In this document: positions 57,104 through 64,000 of the stretch, in pieces
How the letters are laid out: each line of letters begins with the position of its first letter
Position numbering within the stretch: the stretch's first letter is position 1
The notes under the pieces: model-generated
Seen by the model: only the letters and a program-made list of their open reading frames with translations
Told to the model about the DNA's origin: nothing
The model's database searches: none
Translations under genes and position numbers: made by a program
Assembly: GCA_036397455.1 (NCBI GenBank)
Contig: DASWIX010000012.1
Location: 1 to 64,000, forward strand
Reading direction: 5' to 3'
Source of the DNA: JADFNB01 sp036397455
GTDB lineage: Bacteria > Gemmatimonadota > Gemmatimonadetes > Gemmatimonadales > GWC2-71-9
Length of the DNA: 64,000 bases

Positions 57104-57176
57104 GGGGCTGTAGCTCAGTTGGGAGAGCGCCTGGATCGCACCCAGGAGGCCAGGGGTTCGAGTCCCCTCAGCTCCA
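57104..57176 (+). tRNA. tRNA-Ala (anticodon CGC)
   Basis: A 73-nt cloverleaf: acceptor GGGGCTG pairs with CAGCTCC, the D arm is GCTCAGTTGGGAGAGC, the anticodon stem CCTGG/CCAGG encloses loop ATCGCAC with anticodon CGC (codon GCG), and the T arm is AGGGGTTCGAGTCCCCT. The discriminator base is A and no CCA is encoded, so RNase Z processing is needed. The Gln tRNA follows after one base. Confidence 0.95.
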
Positions 57177-57177
57177 C

Positions 57178-57250
57178 TGCCCCGTGGTGTAACTGGCAAC
57201 ACGTCTGACTCTGGATCAGAAGAGTCCTGGTTCGACCCCAGGCGGGGCAA
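57178..57250 (+). tRNA. tRNA-Gln (anticodon CTG)
   Basis: A 73-nt cloverleaf: acceptor TGCCCCG pairs with CGGGGCA, anticodon stem TCTGA/TCAGA encloses loop CTCTGGA with anticodon CTG (codon CAG), and the T arm is CCTGGTTCGACCCCAGG. CCA is not encoded. Its 3' end, from 57234, forms a very long inverted repeat with the following DNA. Confidence 0.95.
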
Positions 57251-57301
57251 TGCCAACGGCGCGGCGAAGCCGCGCCGTTTGGCGTTGCCCCGCCTGGGGT
57301 C
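57234..57301. repeat. Long hairpin built on the tRNA-Gln 3' end
   Basis: The last 16 bases of the tRNA plus 16 more (57234-57265) pair with 57269-57301 over 32 positions, with one mismatch and one single-base bulge, leaving a GAA loop. It has no T tract, so it is not a typical intrinsic terminator, but it may end transcription or be a recombination trace. Confidence 0.85.
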
Positions 57302-57458
57302 GGGCCCTTGCTGACGCTGCGGGCTCGACCCCTGCGGGCTGGGCCCTCAACAGGCGGCGAAGCCGCGCCGTTTGGCATGGCCCCGCCTGGGGTCGGGCCC
57401 TTGCTGACGCGGCGGGCTCGACCCCTGCGGGCTGGACCCTCAACAGGCGGCGAAGCCG
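57263..57458. repeat. 93-bp tandem repeat after tRNA-Gln (two copies plus 10 bp)
   Basis: Units start at 57263, 57356 and 57449 with GGCGAAGCCG. The two full copies differ by about five bases. Each contains an inverted copy of the tRNA-Gln 3' end (CCCCGCCTGGGGTCG). The partial third copy ends exactly where the next gene's ATG begins. No credible protein is encoded, although the frame stays open through multiples of 31 codons. Confidence 0.9.
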
Positions 57459-58145
57459 ATGAACGTGATTCTGTTTGGCGCCAGCGGCATGGTCGGCACG
57501 GGTGCACTGCTCGAATGCCTTGCCGACGCACGCGTCGCTCGCGCACTCGCGGTTGGCCGCCGGCCGCTGGGGGTACAGCACGAGAAGCTCGACGAGCTGA
57601 TCGTCGACGACTTCTTCGATTACGCCGCGGTCGAGCAGCGGCTGGTCGGATACGACGCGTGTCTGTTTTGCCTTGGAGTCTCGTCCGCGGGCAAGAGCGA
57701 AGCCGAGTACCGCCACGTCACCTACGACCTCACCCTCGCCGCCGCGCAGACGCTCGCGCGACTCAACCCGACCATGACGTTCTGCTACGTCTCGGGCGCC
57801 GGCACGGACAGCGCGGAGCGTAGCCGGCAGATGTGGGCGCGCGTCAAAGGCGCCACCGAGAATGCGCTGGCACGGCTCCCCTTCAAGGCGGTGTATCTGT
57901 TCCGGCCCGGGTACATCCAGCCGGTGAAAGGTGCGCGATCAGGCACGACGCTCTACCGCGCGTTCTATGCCGTGTTGTCGCCGTTCTATCCGATCCTGCA
58001 ATGGGCGCTTCCAGGCTACGTCACGACGACCGAGACGGTCGGACGGGCGATGATCGAGGCGGCGCTCCATGGCGCCGGCCAGCGCGTGGTGGCGAGCCGC
58101 GCAATCAATGGGCTCGCTACACGACCGCCGCGAGGGGAATCGTGA
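57459..58145 (+). CDS. NAD(P)-binding epimerase/oxidoreductase (atypical SDR)
   Basis: A 228-residue Rossmann protein: MNVILFGASGMVGTGALLEC at the start, then GYDACLFCLGVSSAGKSEAEY with a YVSGAGTDSAERS catalytic region and a hydrophobic C-terminus (YRAFYAVLSPFYPILQW). This type is annotated as NAD-dependent epimerase/dehydratase-like, close to HTATIP2/YwnB-like atypical SDRs. Substrate unknown. Its ATG directly abuts the last base of the tRNA-linked repeat, so its transcription may start within the repeat or read through from the tRNAs. Confidence 0.8.
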   Translation: MNVILFGASGMVGTGALLECLADARVARALAVGRRPLGVQHEKLDELIVDDFFDYAAVEQRLVGYDACLFCLGVSSAGKSEAEYRHVTYDLTLAAAQTLARLNPTMTFCYVSGAGTDSAERSRQMWARVKGATENALARLPFKAVYLFRPGYIQPVKGARSGTTLYRAFYAVLSPFYPILQWALPGYVTTTETVGRAMIEAALHGAGQRVVASRAINGLATRPPRGES

Positions 58146-58212
58146 TCGCTGGCAAACGCCGGATCCACGCTGAGTGGATCCGGTGGTCCTCCCGTTCCCG
58201 GGATTGGGGCGC

Positions 58213-58485
58213 TCAGGTGGTTATGGCGCTTCGACCCGCGACCATGTTGTAGCACCATCCGAAGACCGCGCCGCACACCGCGCCGTCCACCAGGGCGTAC
58301 AGCGTCACCACGAGCACCGACCCGAACCCTGCCGGGCCGTCGTAACCGGGATAAAGCGAAGCCACGAGCTGCAGGAATGCAGCGCCGTACGATTCCCAGA
58401 TCAGGTTCCCCACGCCGACGAGAAAGACGCACGCAGCGGTGAGTACGCCCGTCGTGATGGCCAGGGCCTTGATGTTCAGCGACAT
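58213..58485 (-). CDS. Small two-helix membrane protein, DUF5676/holin-like
   Basis: A 90-residue protein with an amphipathic start MSLNIKALAITTGVLTAACV and two to three hydrophobic stretches separated by a loop with LYPGYDGPAGFG. The pattern matches small proteins annotated as phage-holin-like or DUF5676, found widely in bacterial chromosomes without phage. A GGAGG lies 8 bp upstream of the ATG at 58485. PPK2 ends 33 bp upstream on the same strand, so both may be co-expressed. Confidence 0.65.
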   Translation of the reverse strand: MSLNIKALAITTGVLTAACVFLVGVGNLIWESYGAAFLQLVASLYPGYDGPAGFGSVLVVTLYALVDGAVCGAVFGWCYNMVAGRSAITT

Positions 58486-58518
58486 GAGTTGCCTCCAGGG
58501 TGACTGGATGAAACCGAA

Positions 58519-60000
58519 CTAGCCCAACGCCGTTTCGAGTCGGTCGGTCACGGTCGTGAGGACCTTGATCCGCGCGTACCGCTTGTCGTTGCCCTCGACC
58601 AGCGTCCACGGGGCCGATCCGGTGCTGGTTCGCTCGACCATGTCGTGCACCGCCAACTCGTACAGGTCCCACTTGGCGCGATTGCGCTTGTCCTCTTCGG
58701 TAAGCTTCCAGCGCTTGAACGGGATCTTCGCCCGGGCCTTGAAGCGTTTCTTCTGTTCGGCCTTGCTGATGTGCAGCCAGAACTTGACCAGCACGATGCC
58801 GTATTCGGTGAGTTGTTGCTCGAAGTCGTTGATCTCGCCGTACGCCCGGCGCCAATCGTCCTCGTGGGCGAATCCTTCGATTCGCTCGACCAGCACGCGC
58901 CCGTACCAGCTGCGATCGAAGATCGTGACGCGGCCGGCGCGGGGAAGGTGGCGCCAGAATCGCCACAGGTAGTGATGCGACCGCTCCTCTTCCGTGGGCG
59001 CGGCAATCATGATGACGTGATAGTGTCGCGCCTCGATGGCGCCGGTCAGTCGCCGAATGGCGCCCCCTTTGCCCGCGGCGTCCCATCCCTCGAACACGCA
59101 GATGGTCGACACGCCACGGGCATGCGCCTCGCGGTGCAGTCGCGCCAGTTTGGCCTGCAACCGTTCCAGCTCGGCCTCGTACTCGCTCTTGGACAGCTTG
59201 CTGTCGAGGTCCAGCGTGGACAGGATCGTCGGGTTCTCGGCGTCCAGTCCGAGGCGCACCGGGCGTGAAGGCCGCGCGCGGGTCGCCGGCGCCTCGTTGA
59301 GGCGCCCAGCGATCGCGTCGCGCAGCACGGTCGCAACCTCCAGCCGCCGGAAGTTGCCATCGGTTCCCTCGACGATGTCCCACGGTGCCTCGCCGCTACT
59401 CGTCCGCTGGATGATGCGCTCGCCGGCCGCGGCGAAGCCCGTGTACTTCTTCAAGTGCTTCCAGTCACGGTCCGTTACGCGCCAGGACTGGTTTGGATCG
59501 GCACTCAAGGCATCGAGGCGTTCCTTTTGCTGCAGGCGGCCGAGGTGCATCCAGAACTTGAGCACCAGGGCGCCGTCGTTGGCCAGCGTGCGCTCGAACC
59601 CGGCGACTTCATCGAGCCGGTCATCGAACGCCTGCGCCGAGATCTTCCCGAGTGCGCGCTGCACCAGCGGCAGGGAGTACCACGCGCTGAGGAAAACCCC
59701 GATGTGACCGTTGGGGGGGAGATCGCGCCAGAAGCGCCAGAATCTCGGCCGTTCGGATTCTTCGACGGTCGGTTCCGAGAAGGCGCGCGTGACGATCCAA
59801 TGCGGATCCATCCACTCGTGGAGCATGTTGGCGACGTCTCCTTTGCCCGCACCGTCAACGCCCGCGAGGAGGAGTATCACCGGAAACGGCGCGTCACGAA
59901 GGCGGGCTTGCACGTCGAGGAGCTGTTCGCGCAACTCGGGTAGGCGCGCCCGGTAGTCTTCATCCGCAACCCGGCGACCGACCTCGGCGGTTTGAAACAT
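58519..60000 (-). CDS. Polyphosphate kinase 2, double-domain (polyphosphate:AMP phosphotransferase)
   Basis: A 493-residue protein with two PPK2 domains. The first has Walker A GVDGAGKGD (47-55) but a degenerate second site (FLSAWYSLPL). The second has EGWDAAGKGG (304-313) and an intact FDRSWYGRVLVER (361-373). Class II PPK2 enzymes of this build phosphorylate AMP to ADP with polyphosphate, and the C-terminal domain is the active one. The ATG at 60000 follows a GAGG. No ppk1 or ppx gene is close. Confidence 0.93.
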   Translation of the reverse strand: MFQTAEVGRRVADEDYRARLPELREQLLDVQARLRDAPFPVILLLAGVDGAGKGDVANMLHEWMDPHWIVTRAFSEPTVEESERPRFWRFWRDLPPNGHIGVFLSAWYSLPLVQRALGKISAQAFDDRLDEVAGFERTLANDGALVLKFWMHLGRLQQKERLDALSADPNQSWRVTDRDWKHLKKYTGFAAAGERIIQRTSSGEAPWDIVEGTDGNFRRLEVATVLRDAIAGRLNEAPATRARPSRPVRLGLDAENPTILSTLDLDSKLSKSEYEAELERLQAKLARLHREAHARGVSTICVFEGWDAAGKGGAIRRLTGAIEARHYHVIMIAAPTEEERSHHYLWRFWRHLPRAGRVTIFDRSWYGRVLVERIEGFAHEDDWRRAYGEINDFEQQLTEYGIVLVKFWLHISKAEQKKRFKARAKIPFKRWKLTEEDKRNRAKWDLYELAVHDMVERTSTGSAPWTLVEGNDKRYARIKVLTTVTDRLETALG

Positions 60001-60166
60001 GGTTGCCTCACCACCGGCGTTTGAGAAAGCGTGTGGAAATATGCGCGGCATTCCCGCGGGGGCCAGGAGCGCCGGGGCGCGCGCCGCCTCGCGCTCGCTA
60101 TTCCGCTGTGTAGCTTTATCACGATTGGCAACCCATGGTGGGCAAACTGCTTGCGAGGAGGAGTAC

Positions 60167-60772
60167 ATGCGATTCCGCGGATACTGGTTGGCTGGGTTGG
60201 GGATGGCGATCTGTGCGGCGTCCGCTCATGCCCAGGCGACAGGCACTCCGTCGTTCAATGCGCCGTATCGGGCATTTGCCCGGTACGAGTTCGGCGGGAC
60301 ACTCAGCCTGCCCAGTGGGCCGGCGGATGTGGCGGTTGAGGGCCAGTTTCGGTTTGGACAGGGCAAGTGGGACATCGGGGTCCGTGGCGGCATTGTGCGG
60401 ACCGACGCGGGAGCAGGCAGTTCGAACAGTTGGATCGCCGGCGTGGAGGGTCGCCAGCGCATCCTCGAGCATTCGGCAAGCTTCCCGCTTGACGCCGCCG
60501 TGGTGATTGGGGCGGGGACGAGCGAGTTCGATGCCTGGACCTTCCCCGGCACCGTCACATTCGGGCGGCGCGTCGATGTGGAGGATTTCAGCTTCATTGC
60601 CTACGGGCAGCCCGGAATCTTCATTACGACGGGCACCGGGGATACCGATGTGAGCTTCGGCATCGGATTCGGCGCCGACTTCCGGGTGGGAAACGCGCTC
60701 GACCTTCGTGTCAGCGTGGGGATACTTGACGGACCGGAGGGCTTGGCGGTGAGCCTGGTGTGGGTGCGGTAG
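60167..60772 (+). CDS. Small outer-membrane beta-barrel protein
   Basis: A 201-residue exported protein. The ATG at 60167 has a strong GAGGAGGAG ribosome-binding site and a signal peptide ending CAASAHAQ. The body is a series of amphipathic strands (YEFGGTLSLPSGPADVAVEG, KWDIGVRGGIVRTD, DAAVVIGAGTSEF, LDLRVSVGILD) ending VSLVWVR, as in eight-stranded OmpX/OmpA-like barrels. No precise family is recognisable. It diverges from PPK2. Confidence 0.65.
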   Translation: MRFRGYWLAGLGMAICAASAHAQATGTPSFNAPYRAFARYEFGGTLSLPSGPADVAVEGQFRFGQGKWDIGVRGGIVRTDAGAGSSNSWIAGVEGRQRILEHSASFPLDAAVVIGAGTSEFDAWTFPGTVTFGRRVDVEDFSFIAYGQPGIFITTGTGDTDVSFGIGFGADFRVGNALDLRVSVGILDGPEGLAVSLVWVR

Positions 60773-60861
60773 GCCGGCGTCGCCTGCGGCACAATCGCCG
60801 ATGCGCCACGACCCTTGCCGGCATCCGCAGGCAGACGTGACACCGACGCTCCGGAACAGTG

Positions 60862-60867
60862 TACGAT
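60862..60867 (+). promoter_or_regulatory. -10 box of a probable leaderless promoter (PIN gene)
   Basis: TACGAT, then GAGGTC, then the ATG at 60874. The GAGG could also be read as a very close ribosome-binding site. Confidence 0.35.
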
Positions 60868-60873
60868 GAGGTC

Positions 60874-61500
60874 ATGAAGCCTCGAATCTACGTCGATGCG
60901 TCAGTGGTCGGAGGCTGTGAGGACGACGAGTTCTCGGAGCATTCCGTGCCGAGCGAGGTGCGCAAGCACCTCGCCGCGGTGCCCGAGGCGCACATCGCGA
61001 CGCTCCAGCTTGGCGCTGAGGCAAGGAAACTTGCCGAAGCCTACATTGCGGAGGGAGTGATCTCGGCCAAGATGCGGGCCGATGCCCAGCACATCGCCAT
61101 GGGAACCGTGGCCCGCGTCGATGTCCTGGTGAGTTGGAACTTCAAGCACATCGTCAATTTGTACCGGATCCACGGAGACAACTCCGTGAATCTGCGCAGG
61201 GGCTATCCGACGCTTGAGATCCGGCGCCACGGGAGGTACTGCCGGATGAATAGAACCCGGAAGACGTTCGACGCCGTTGCCATGATGCGGTCGATTCGAG
61301 ACAGGGTCTCTGCCCAGATCGAAGGCATGACGCTTGAGGAAGAACTGGCCTGGCTGGCATCCCAGGAACTCAAGGATCCCTTCCTGGAGCGTCTCCGAGA
61401 CAGAGCTGCCCAACAACAGCAGAGCCTGTGTGAAAACTCCTCGATGTGGAGAAAGAGGGGGTCCTCCGATGGCTCGCCGAGTCGCGATCGTGGCTCCTGA
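60874..61500 (+). pseudogene. PIN-domain toxin with internal deletion, fused by frameshift to its partner
   Basis: The product starts as a PIN toxin (MKPRIYVDASVVGGCEDDEF) and continues with PSEVRKHLAAVPEAHI, MRADAQHIAMGTVARVDVLV and SWNFKHIVNLYRI. Between EFSEHS and PSEVRKHL about 30 residues expected for the family are missing, including the middle acidic helix. Near 61221-61226 one base appears lost. In the other frame the PIN protein would end in APREVLPDE with a stop at 61251-61253, overlapping an ATG (61246) of the partner MNRTRKTFDAVAMMRSIRD. As read now, both proteins are joined. The partner's end is cut by an inserted MITE at 61422. Probably inactive. Confidence 0.75.
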
Positions 61501-61561
61501 GCGAAATACGAGCGCCGATTTTCTGAAAGCGCGTGATCGCCGCGGGTTTTCACACAGGCTC
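61422..61561. mobile_element. 140-bp MITE-like element with 16-bp perfect inverted repeats
   Basis: Ends GAGCCTGTGTGAAAAC (61422-61437) and its exact reverse complement (61546-61561) enclose about 108 bp without a transposase. The termini look like those of IS4/IS5/IS1182-type insertion sequences. It interrupts the PIN partner gene. I could not find a clear target duplication at the edges. Confidence 0.7.
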
Positions 61562-61650
61562 GGCATCCAGCGGACGGCGCTCCGCGCGGCCGCTGATGCT
61601 GAGCGTTGACCGCGCGGCATCCATGCCCTCATGATCATCATGACCCAAGC

Positions 61651-62076
61651 ATGACTCCACGGAAAGTGTGGATGTTCTCGCCTCATACGGGCGGCACGCT
61701 AATACCACCTCCCCTGCGAGAGGAGACGCGCCGCCGCATCCTCGCGCATGCAGATGCAAACTACGCAGGGCGCTTTTCGCGCATCACCGTGCGCTTTCGG
61801 GGCGCTTTCTGTTACATCGACGCATATTGTGAGCCGGATCGTCCAACCAAAGCCTTGCTCCGCGCGCGTGGCGAGACCGAGCGGCAATACTATCAACGCC
61901 TTCGGGAGAGTCCGATTCATCTCTGCCGGTTACGCTACTTCGCCGGGCGGCAGCGATGGACCGTCGCGTTCTATACCTACAGCCATGAACGGTACGAAGC
62001 CGCGGTATTCCCCACCGGCGACTTCCACGGGACACCGGAGGACGCCTTTGACCTTGCCGCCATCTACCTGCGCTAA
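61651..62076 (+). CDS. Conserved hypothetical protein, no named domain
   Basis: A 141-residue protein I recognise as a conserved, unnamed family, not as a known function. Features: WMFSPHTGGTLIPPPLREET, RRRILAHADANYAGRF, RITVRFRGAFCYIDAYCEP, then SPIHLCRLRYFAGRQRWTVA and FYTYSHERYEAAVFPTGDF. It is beta-rich with conserved aromatic and tyrosine residues, soluble and without signal peptide. It sits alone between the MITE and an intergenic region, which suggests transfer as accessory DNA. The ATG at 61651 gives the family-like start MTPRKVW. Confidence 0.65.
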   Translation: MTPRKVWMFSPHTGGTLIPPPLREETRRRILAHADANYAGRFSRITVRFRGAFCYIDAYCEPDRPTKALLRARGETERQYYQRLRESPIHLCRLRYFAGRQRWTVAFYTYSHERYEAAVFPTGDFHGTPEDAFDLAAIYLR

Positions 62077-62406
62077 GACGATTCCGCTACTGGCGGCCTA
62101 ACACCTATAAGGCCTCCGCTGTCCAAGTCGACGTAGCTCTACAACACGGGGTGGGGTGGTCCCGTTTGAACGTGTGTCTCGGCCCCCTGTGCTCTGACTT
62201 CATTTCGGGATCGGTGCGCTGTTCTGCACCAAACACCTATCGAGACTCGGCCCAACACCGCCGGTGGCGCCGACCGTTTCCAGGCTTACGACCCGACGCG
62301 CCGAGATCTCACTAGCCCCACATCCTTCGAAACTTCACGAACCTCACCAGCTCCAAGCCGGGTCGCGCCGGGGTGAGTCCATATCCTCCCTCGTTCAACC
62401 AAGGAG
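62077..62406. other. Intergenic region without recognised gene
   Basis: About 330 bp between the hypothetical gene and the PQQ dehydrogenase stop. I see no convincing reading frame, tRNA or palindrome. It is less GC-rich than its surroundings (CACATCCTTCGAAACTTCAC) and contains a single GCCTAAC, which alone does not make an integron site. Confidence 0.6.
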
Positions 62407-64000
62407 TCACCGCGGCAGGCGAAACGCCACTACGTAGTCGCCTTCGCCGAATGGTCCGCCGCCGCCGACCGCTATCGCAACGAACTGTTCGCCGGATGCG
62501 AGACGGTAGGTCATCGGGGTCGCCTTGCCGCTCTCCGGCAGTGGACCGCGCCAGAGTTCACGGCCGGTCTCGATATCGTATGCCTTGAGCGACCGGTCGA
62601 GGGCGGCCGCGATGAAGACCACGCCGCCCGCGGTGGCGATCGGCCCGCCGAGGTTGATCGAGCCCCACTCCGGCGGGAGGTCGGTGCCGGGCGGCGCTGT
62701 ACCTTCGAAGGAGCCGAGCGGGACTTCCCAGAGGCGTTCGCGGGAATCAAGATCCACGGCCACGAGTGTGCCGAAGGGCGGTGGCGTACACGGCAGCCCG
62801 GACGGCGACAACAGGATACGTCGGCGCATAATGTAGGGCGTCCTGCGCATGATGTTGTATTCGTAGCCGAGGTCTCGCCGCTCGTTCTCTGCGCTGGCCT
62901 CCTCGAAGTCCACGGAATCTCGTGCGATGAGCTGAACCTCGGCCGCGACTCGGTTCACCGGGATCACGGCGATGCGCCGTTCGGGATCCCAAGCGAGGCC
63001 ACCCCAGTGCGCACCGCCGATGTTGGACGGCAGGACCAGCGTGCCACCCGTGTCCGGTGGCGTGAAGATCCCCTCGTTGCGCAGCGGCTCGATCATCGCA
63101 CGGCACGCCGCCCGATCCTCCTCGCTCACGCCCCAGACGTCTTCGAGCGCCAGGCGATGCGGACTCAGGAGAGCGATGGCGCGGGTGAACGGCTGCGTCG
63201 GCGACGCCTCCTCGCCCGGGATTCTGCTCGCCGGCGCGAATCGCTCTTCGACGGGGAAGAGCGGCTCGCCCGTCTCGCGGTCCAGCACGAATAGCATGCC
63301 CGTCTTCGTCGCCTGGAGCACGGCAGGAACCTCGACGCCGTCACGAAGGATCGTGACGAGGGCGGGTGGGGCGGCATTGTCGTAGTCCCAAAGGTCGTGG
63401 TGCACGGTCTGGAACACCCAGGCGAGCGCCCCCGTCAACGCCCGAAGAGCCACGATCGAGTTCGCGTACCGGTTGTCGCCCAAGCGCAGCACGCCGTAGT
63501 AGTCGGGCGCGGCGCTGCCGGTCGGGACAAACACCAGGTCGCGCTCGGGGTCTGCGGCAAGGATCGACCACGCGTTCGCGCCGCCGGTCCCATGGGCGAC
63601 CGCGCCGCGCCAGTCGCCGTAGGCGGGGTCGCCCGGATCCTGCGGGATCGGGTCCCAGCTCCACACCAGATCCCCCGTGCGGGCATCGTATGCTCGCACT
63701 TCGCCACTGGGCAGATCCGGTTGTGTGTTGTCGCCAACCGACGACCCCGTGATCACCAGGTCATTCACGACCACGGGCGGCGACGTTACGGTGTAGGCCG
63801 CAGGTTCGAACGGCGCGATGCGCAGACCCTTCTTGAGGTCGACCCTTCCGTCGTCTCCGAACGCGGGACAGGGCCGCCCGTCACCGGCATCCAGCGCGAT
63901 GAGCTGGGACTGGGCGTTCGCGACGAAGATGGTGCGATGGCACGGGTCGCCCGGCAATGCTCGTTCGTCCACCCATAGCGAGACACCGCGGCTCACGAAG
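62407..64000 (-). CDS. PQQ-dependent dehydrogenase (glucose/quinate-type), truncated by window edge
   Basis: At least 531 codons of a membrane-type quinoprotein dehydrogenase. The propeller blades show VSRGVSLWVDER, FVANAQSQLIALDAGDGRPC, AYDARTGDLVWSWDPIPQDP, FQTVHHDLWDYDNAAPPALV, GGTLVLPSNIGGAHWGG and the final FGEGDYVVAFRLPR. The W-motif region and HHDLWDYD are typical of the GDH/quinate branch using PQQ in the periplasm. The start and probable membrane helices lie beyond position 64000. No pqq biosynthesis genes are in the window. Confidence 0.9.
   Translation of the reverse strand, partial: FVSRGVSLWVDERALPGDPCHRTIFVANAQSQLIALDAGDGRPCPAFGDDGRVDLKKGLRIAPFEPAAYTVTSPPVVVNDLVITGSSVGDNTQPDLPSGEVRAYDARTGDLVWSWDPIPQDPGDPAYGDWRGAVAHGTGGANAWSILAADPERDLVFVPTGSAAPDYYGVLRLGDNRYANSIVALRALTGALAWVFQTVHHDLWDYDNAAPPALVTILRDGVEVPAVLQATKTGMLFVLDRETGEPLFPVEERFAPASRIPGEEASPTQPFTRAIALLSPHRLALEDVWGVSEEDRAACRAMIEPLRNEGIFTPPDTGGTLVLPSNIGGAHWGGLAWDPERRIAVIPVNRVAAEVQLIARDSVDFEEASAENERRDLGYEYNIMRRTPYIMRRRILLSPSGLPCTPPPFGTLVAVDLDSRERLWEVPLGSFEGTAPPGTDLPPEWGSINLGGPIATAGGVVFIAAALDRSLKAYDIETGRELWRGPLPESGKATPMTYRLASGEQFVAIAVGGGGPFGEGDYVVAFRLPR

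Noticed and set aside
57308..57458. Protein coded by the 93-bp tandem repeats
   Set aside because: The frame stays open only because 93 is a multiple of three and the DNA is GC-rich; it has no start signals and overlaps an inverted tRNA fragment.
62092..62406. Possible integron attC site (GCCTAAC at 62096-62102)
   Set aside because: No matching GTTRRRY heptamer at a suitable distance and no hairpin with extrahelical bases.
1..64000. CRISPR arrays or complete prophage
   Set aside because: No regularly spaced direct repeats with variable spacers, and no phage structural, integrase or terminase genes in the window.

Overview
The window is a GC-rich, gene-dense stretch of chromosome from a diderm (outer-membrane) bacterium. 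It carries Mla lipid-transport genes, outer-membrane beta-barrels, several lipoproteins, ImuB/DnaE2 mutagenic polymerases, a long-form IspH and a double-domain PPK2. This mix, with very frequent short gene overlaps and many leaderless-looking starts, fits Gemmatimonadota best. That assignment is an inference from gene content; no rRNA gene or ribosomal protein is present to prove it.

Region by region. (1) 1-4.7 kb is an accessory zone: a truncated Ser/Thr kinase, relics of a second kinase, of a TOTE-type primase, of an FAD oxidoreductase and of an IS91-like transposase, an intact Xre-RES toxin-antitoxin pair, and a nucleotidyltransferase plus winged-helix pair behind two AT-rich palindromes. 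(2) 4.8-12 kb is a forward run: a PAS-Fis regulator, two tandem Omp85-like barrel paralogues, a hotdog thioesterase, a lipoprotein and ispH, meeting fabH tail to tail. (3) 13.1-22.4 kb is a DNA-damage neighbourhood: imuB, a small DUF6504 gene and dnaE2; a DUF72 gene; a REP-associated tyrosine transposase with its palindromes; a CAP-domain protein; an SdpI-like protein; and a radical SAM gene behind a new 49-residue zinc-ribbon gene. The imuB and zinc-ribbon starts share a nearly identical 21-bp promoter motif. (4) 22.4-27.7 kb encodes an Eco57I-class adenine methyltransferase and a SNF2 helicase, a possible anti-phage pair related to part of DISARM. (5) 27.7-46.4 kb is mostly housekeeping and metabolism: DUF402, S9 peptidase, EEP nuclease/phosphatase, dicarboxylate symporter, enoyl-ACP-reductase-like SDR, a DtxR-multicopper oxidase-ZIP metal operon, a membrane-anchored receiver with an orphan TupA-like binding protein, and an operon of two DUF4382 lipoproteins, a sigma-54 activator with a degenerate receiver, and a TPR protein. 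(6) 46.5-56.6 kb holds a peptide-binding lipoprotein, nadE, thioesterase, patatin, DUF2203, mlaE/mlaF/mlaD (split by an antisense mutY) and rnz. (7) 56.6-64 kb has a cupredoxin, tRNA-Ala and tRNA-Gln followed by 93-bp tandem repeats, an epimerase, PPK2, a small barrel, a PIN toxin gene damaged by deletion, frameshift and a MITE, an unknown conserved gene and a truncated PQQ dehydrogenase.

Many operon-leading genes have a TANNNT hexamer 4-8 nt before the start codon and no Shine-Dalgarno sequence, so leaderless transcription is probably common in this genome. The most interesting candidates are the shared operator linking the mutasome to the zinc-ribbon/radical-SAM pair, the methylase-helicase pair with a palindrome over its -10 box, and the transposase that carries its own REP palindrome inside its coding sequence.
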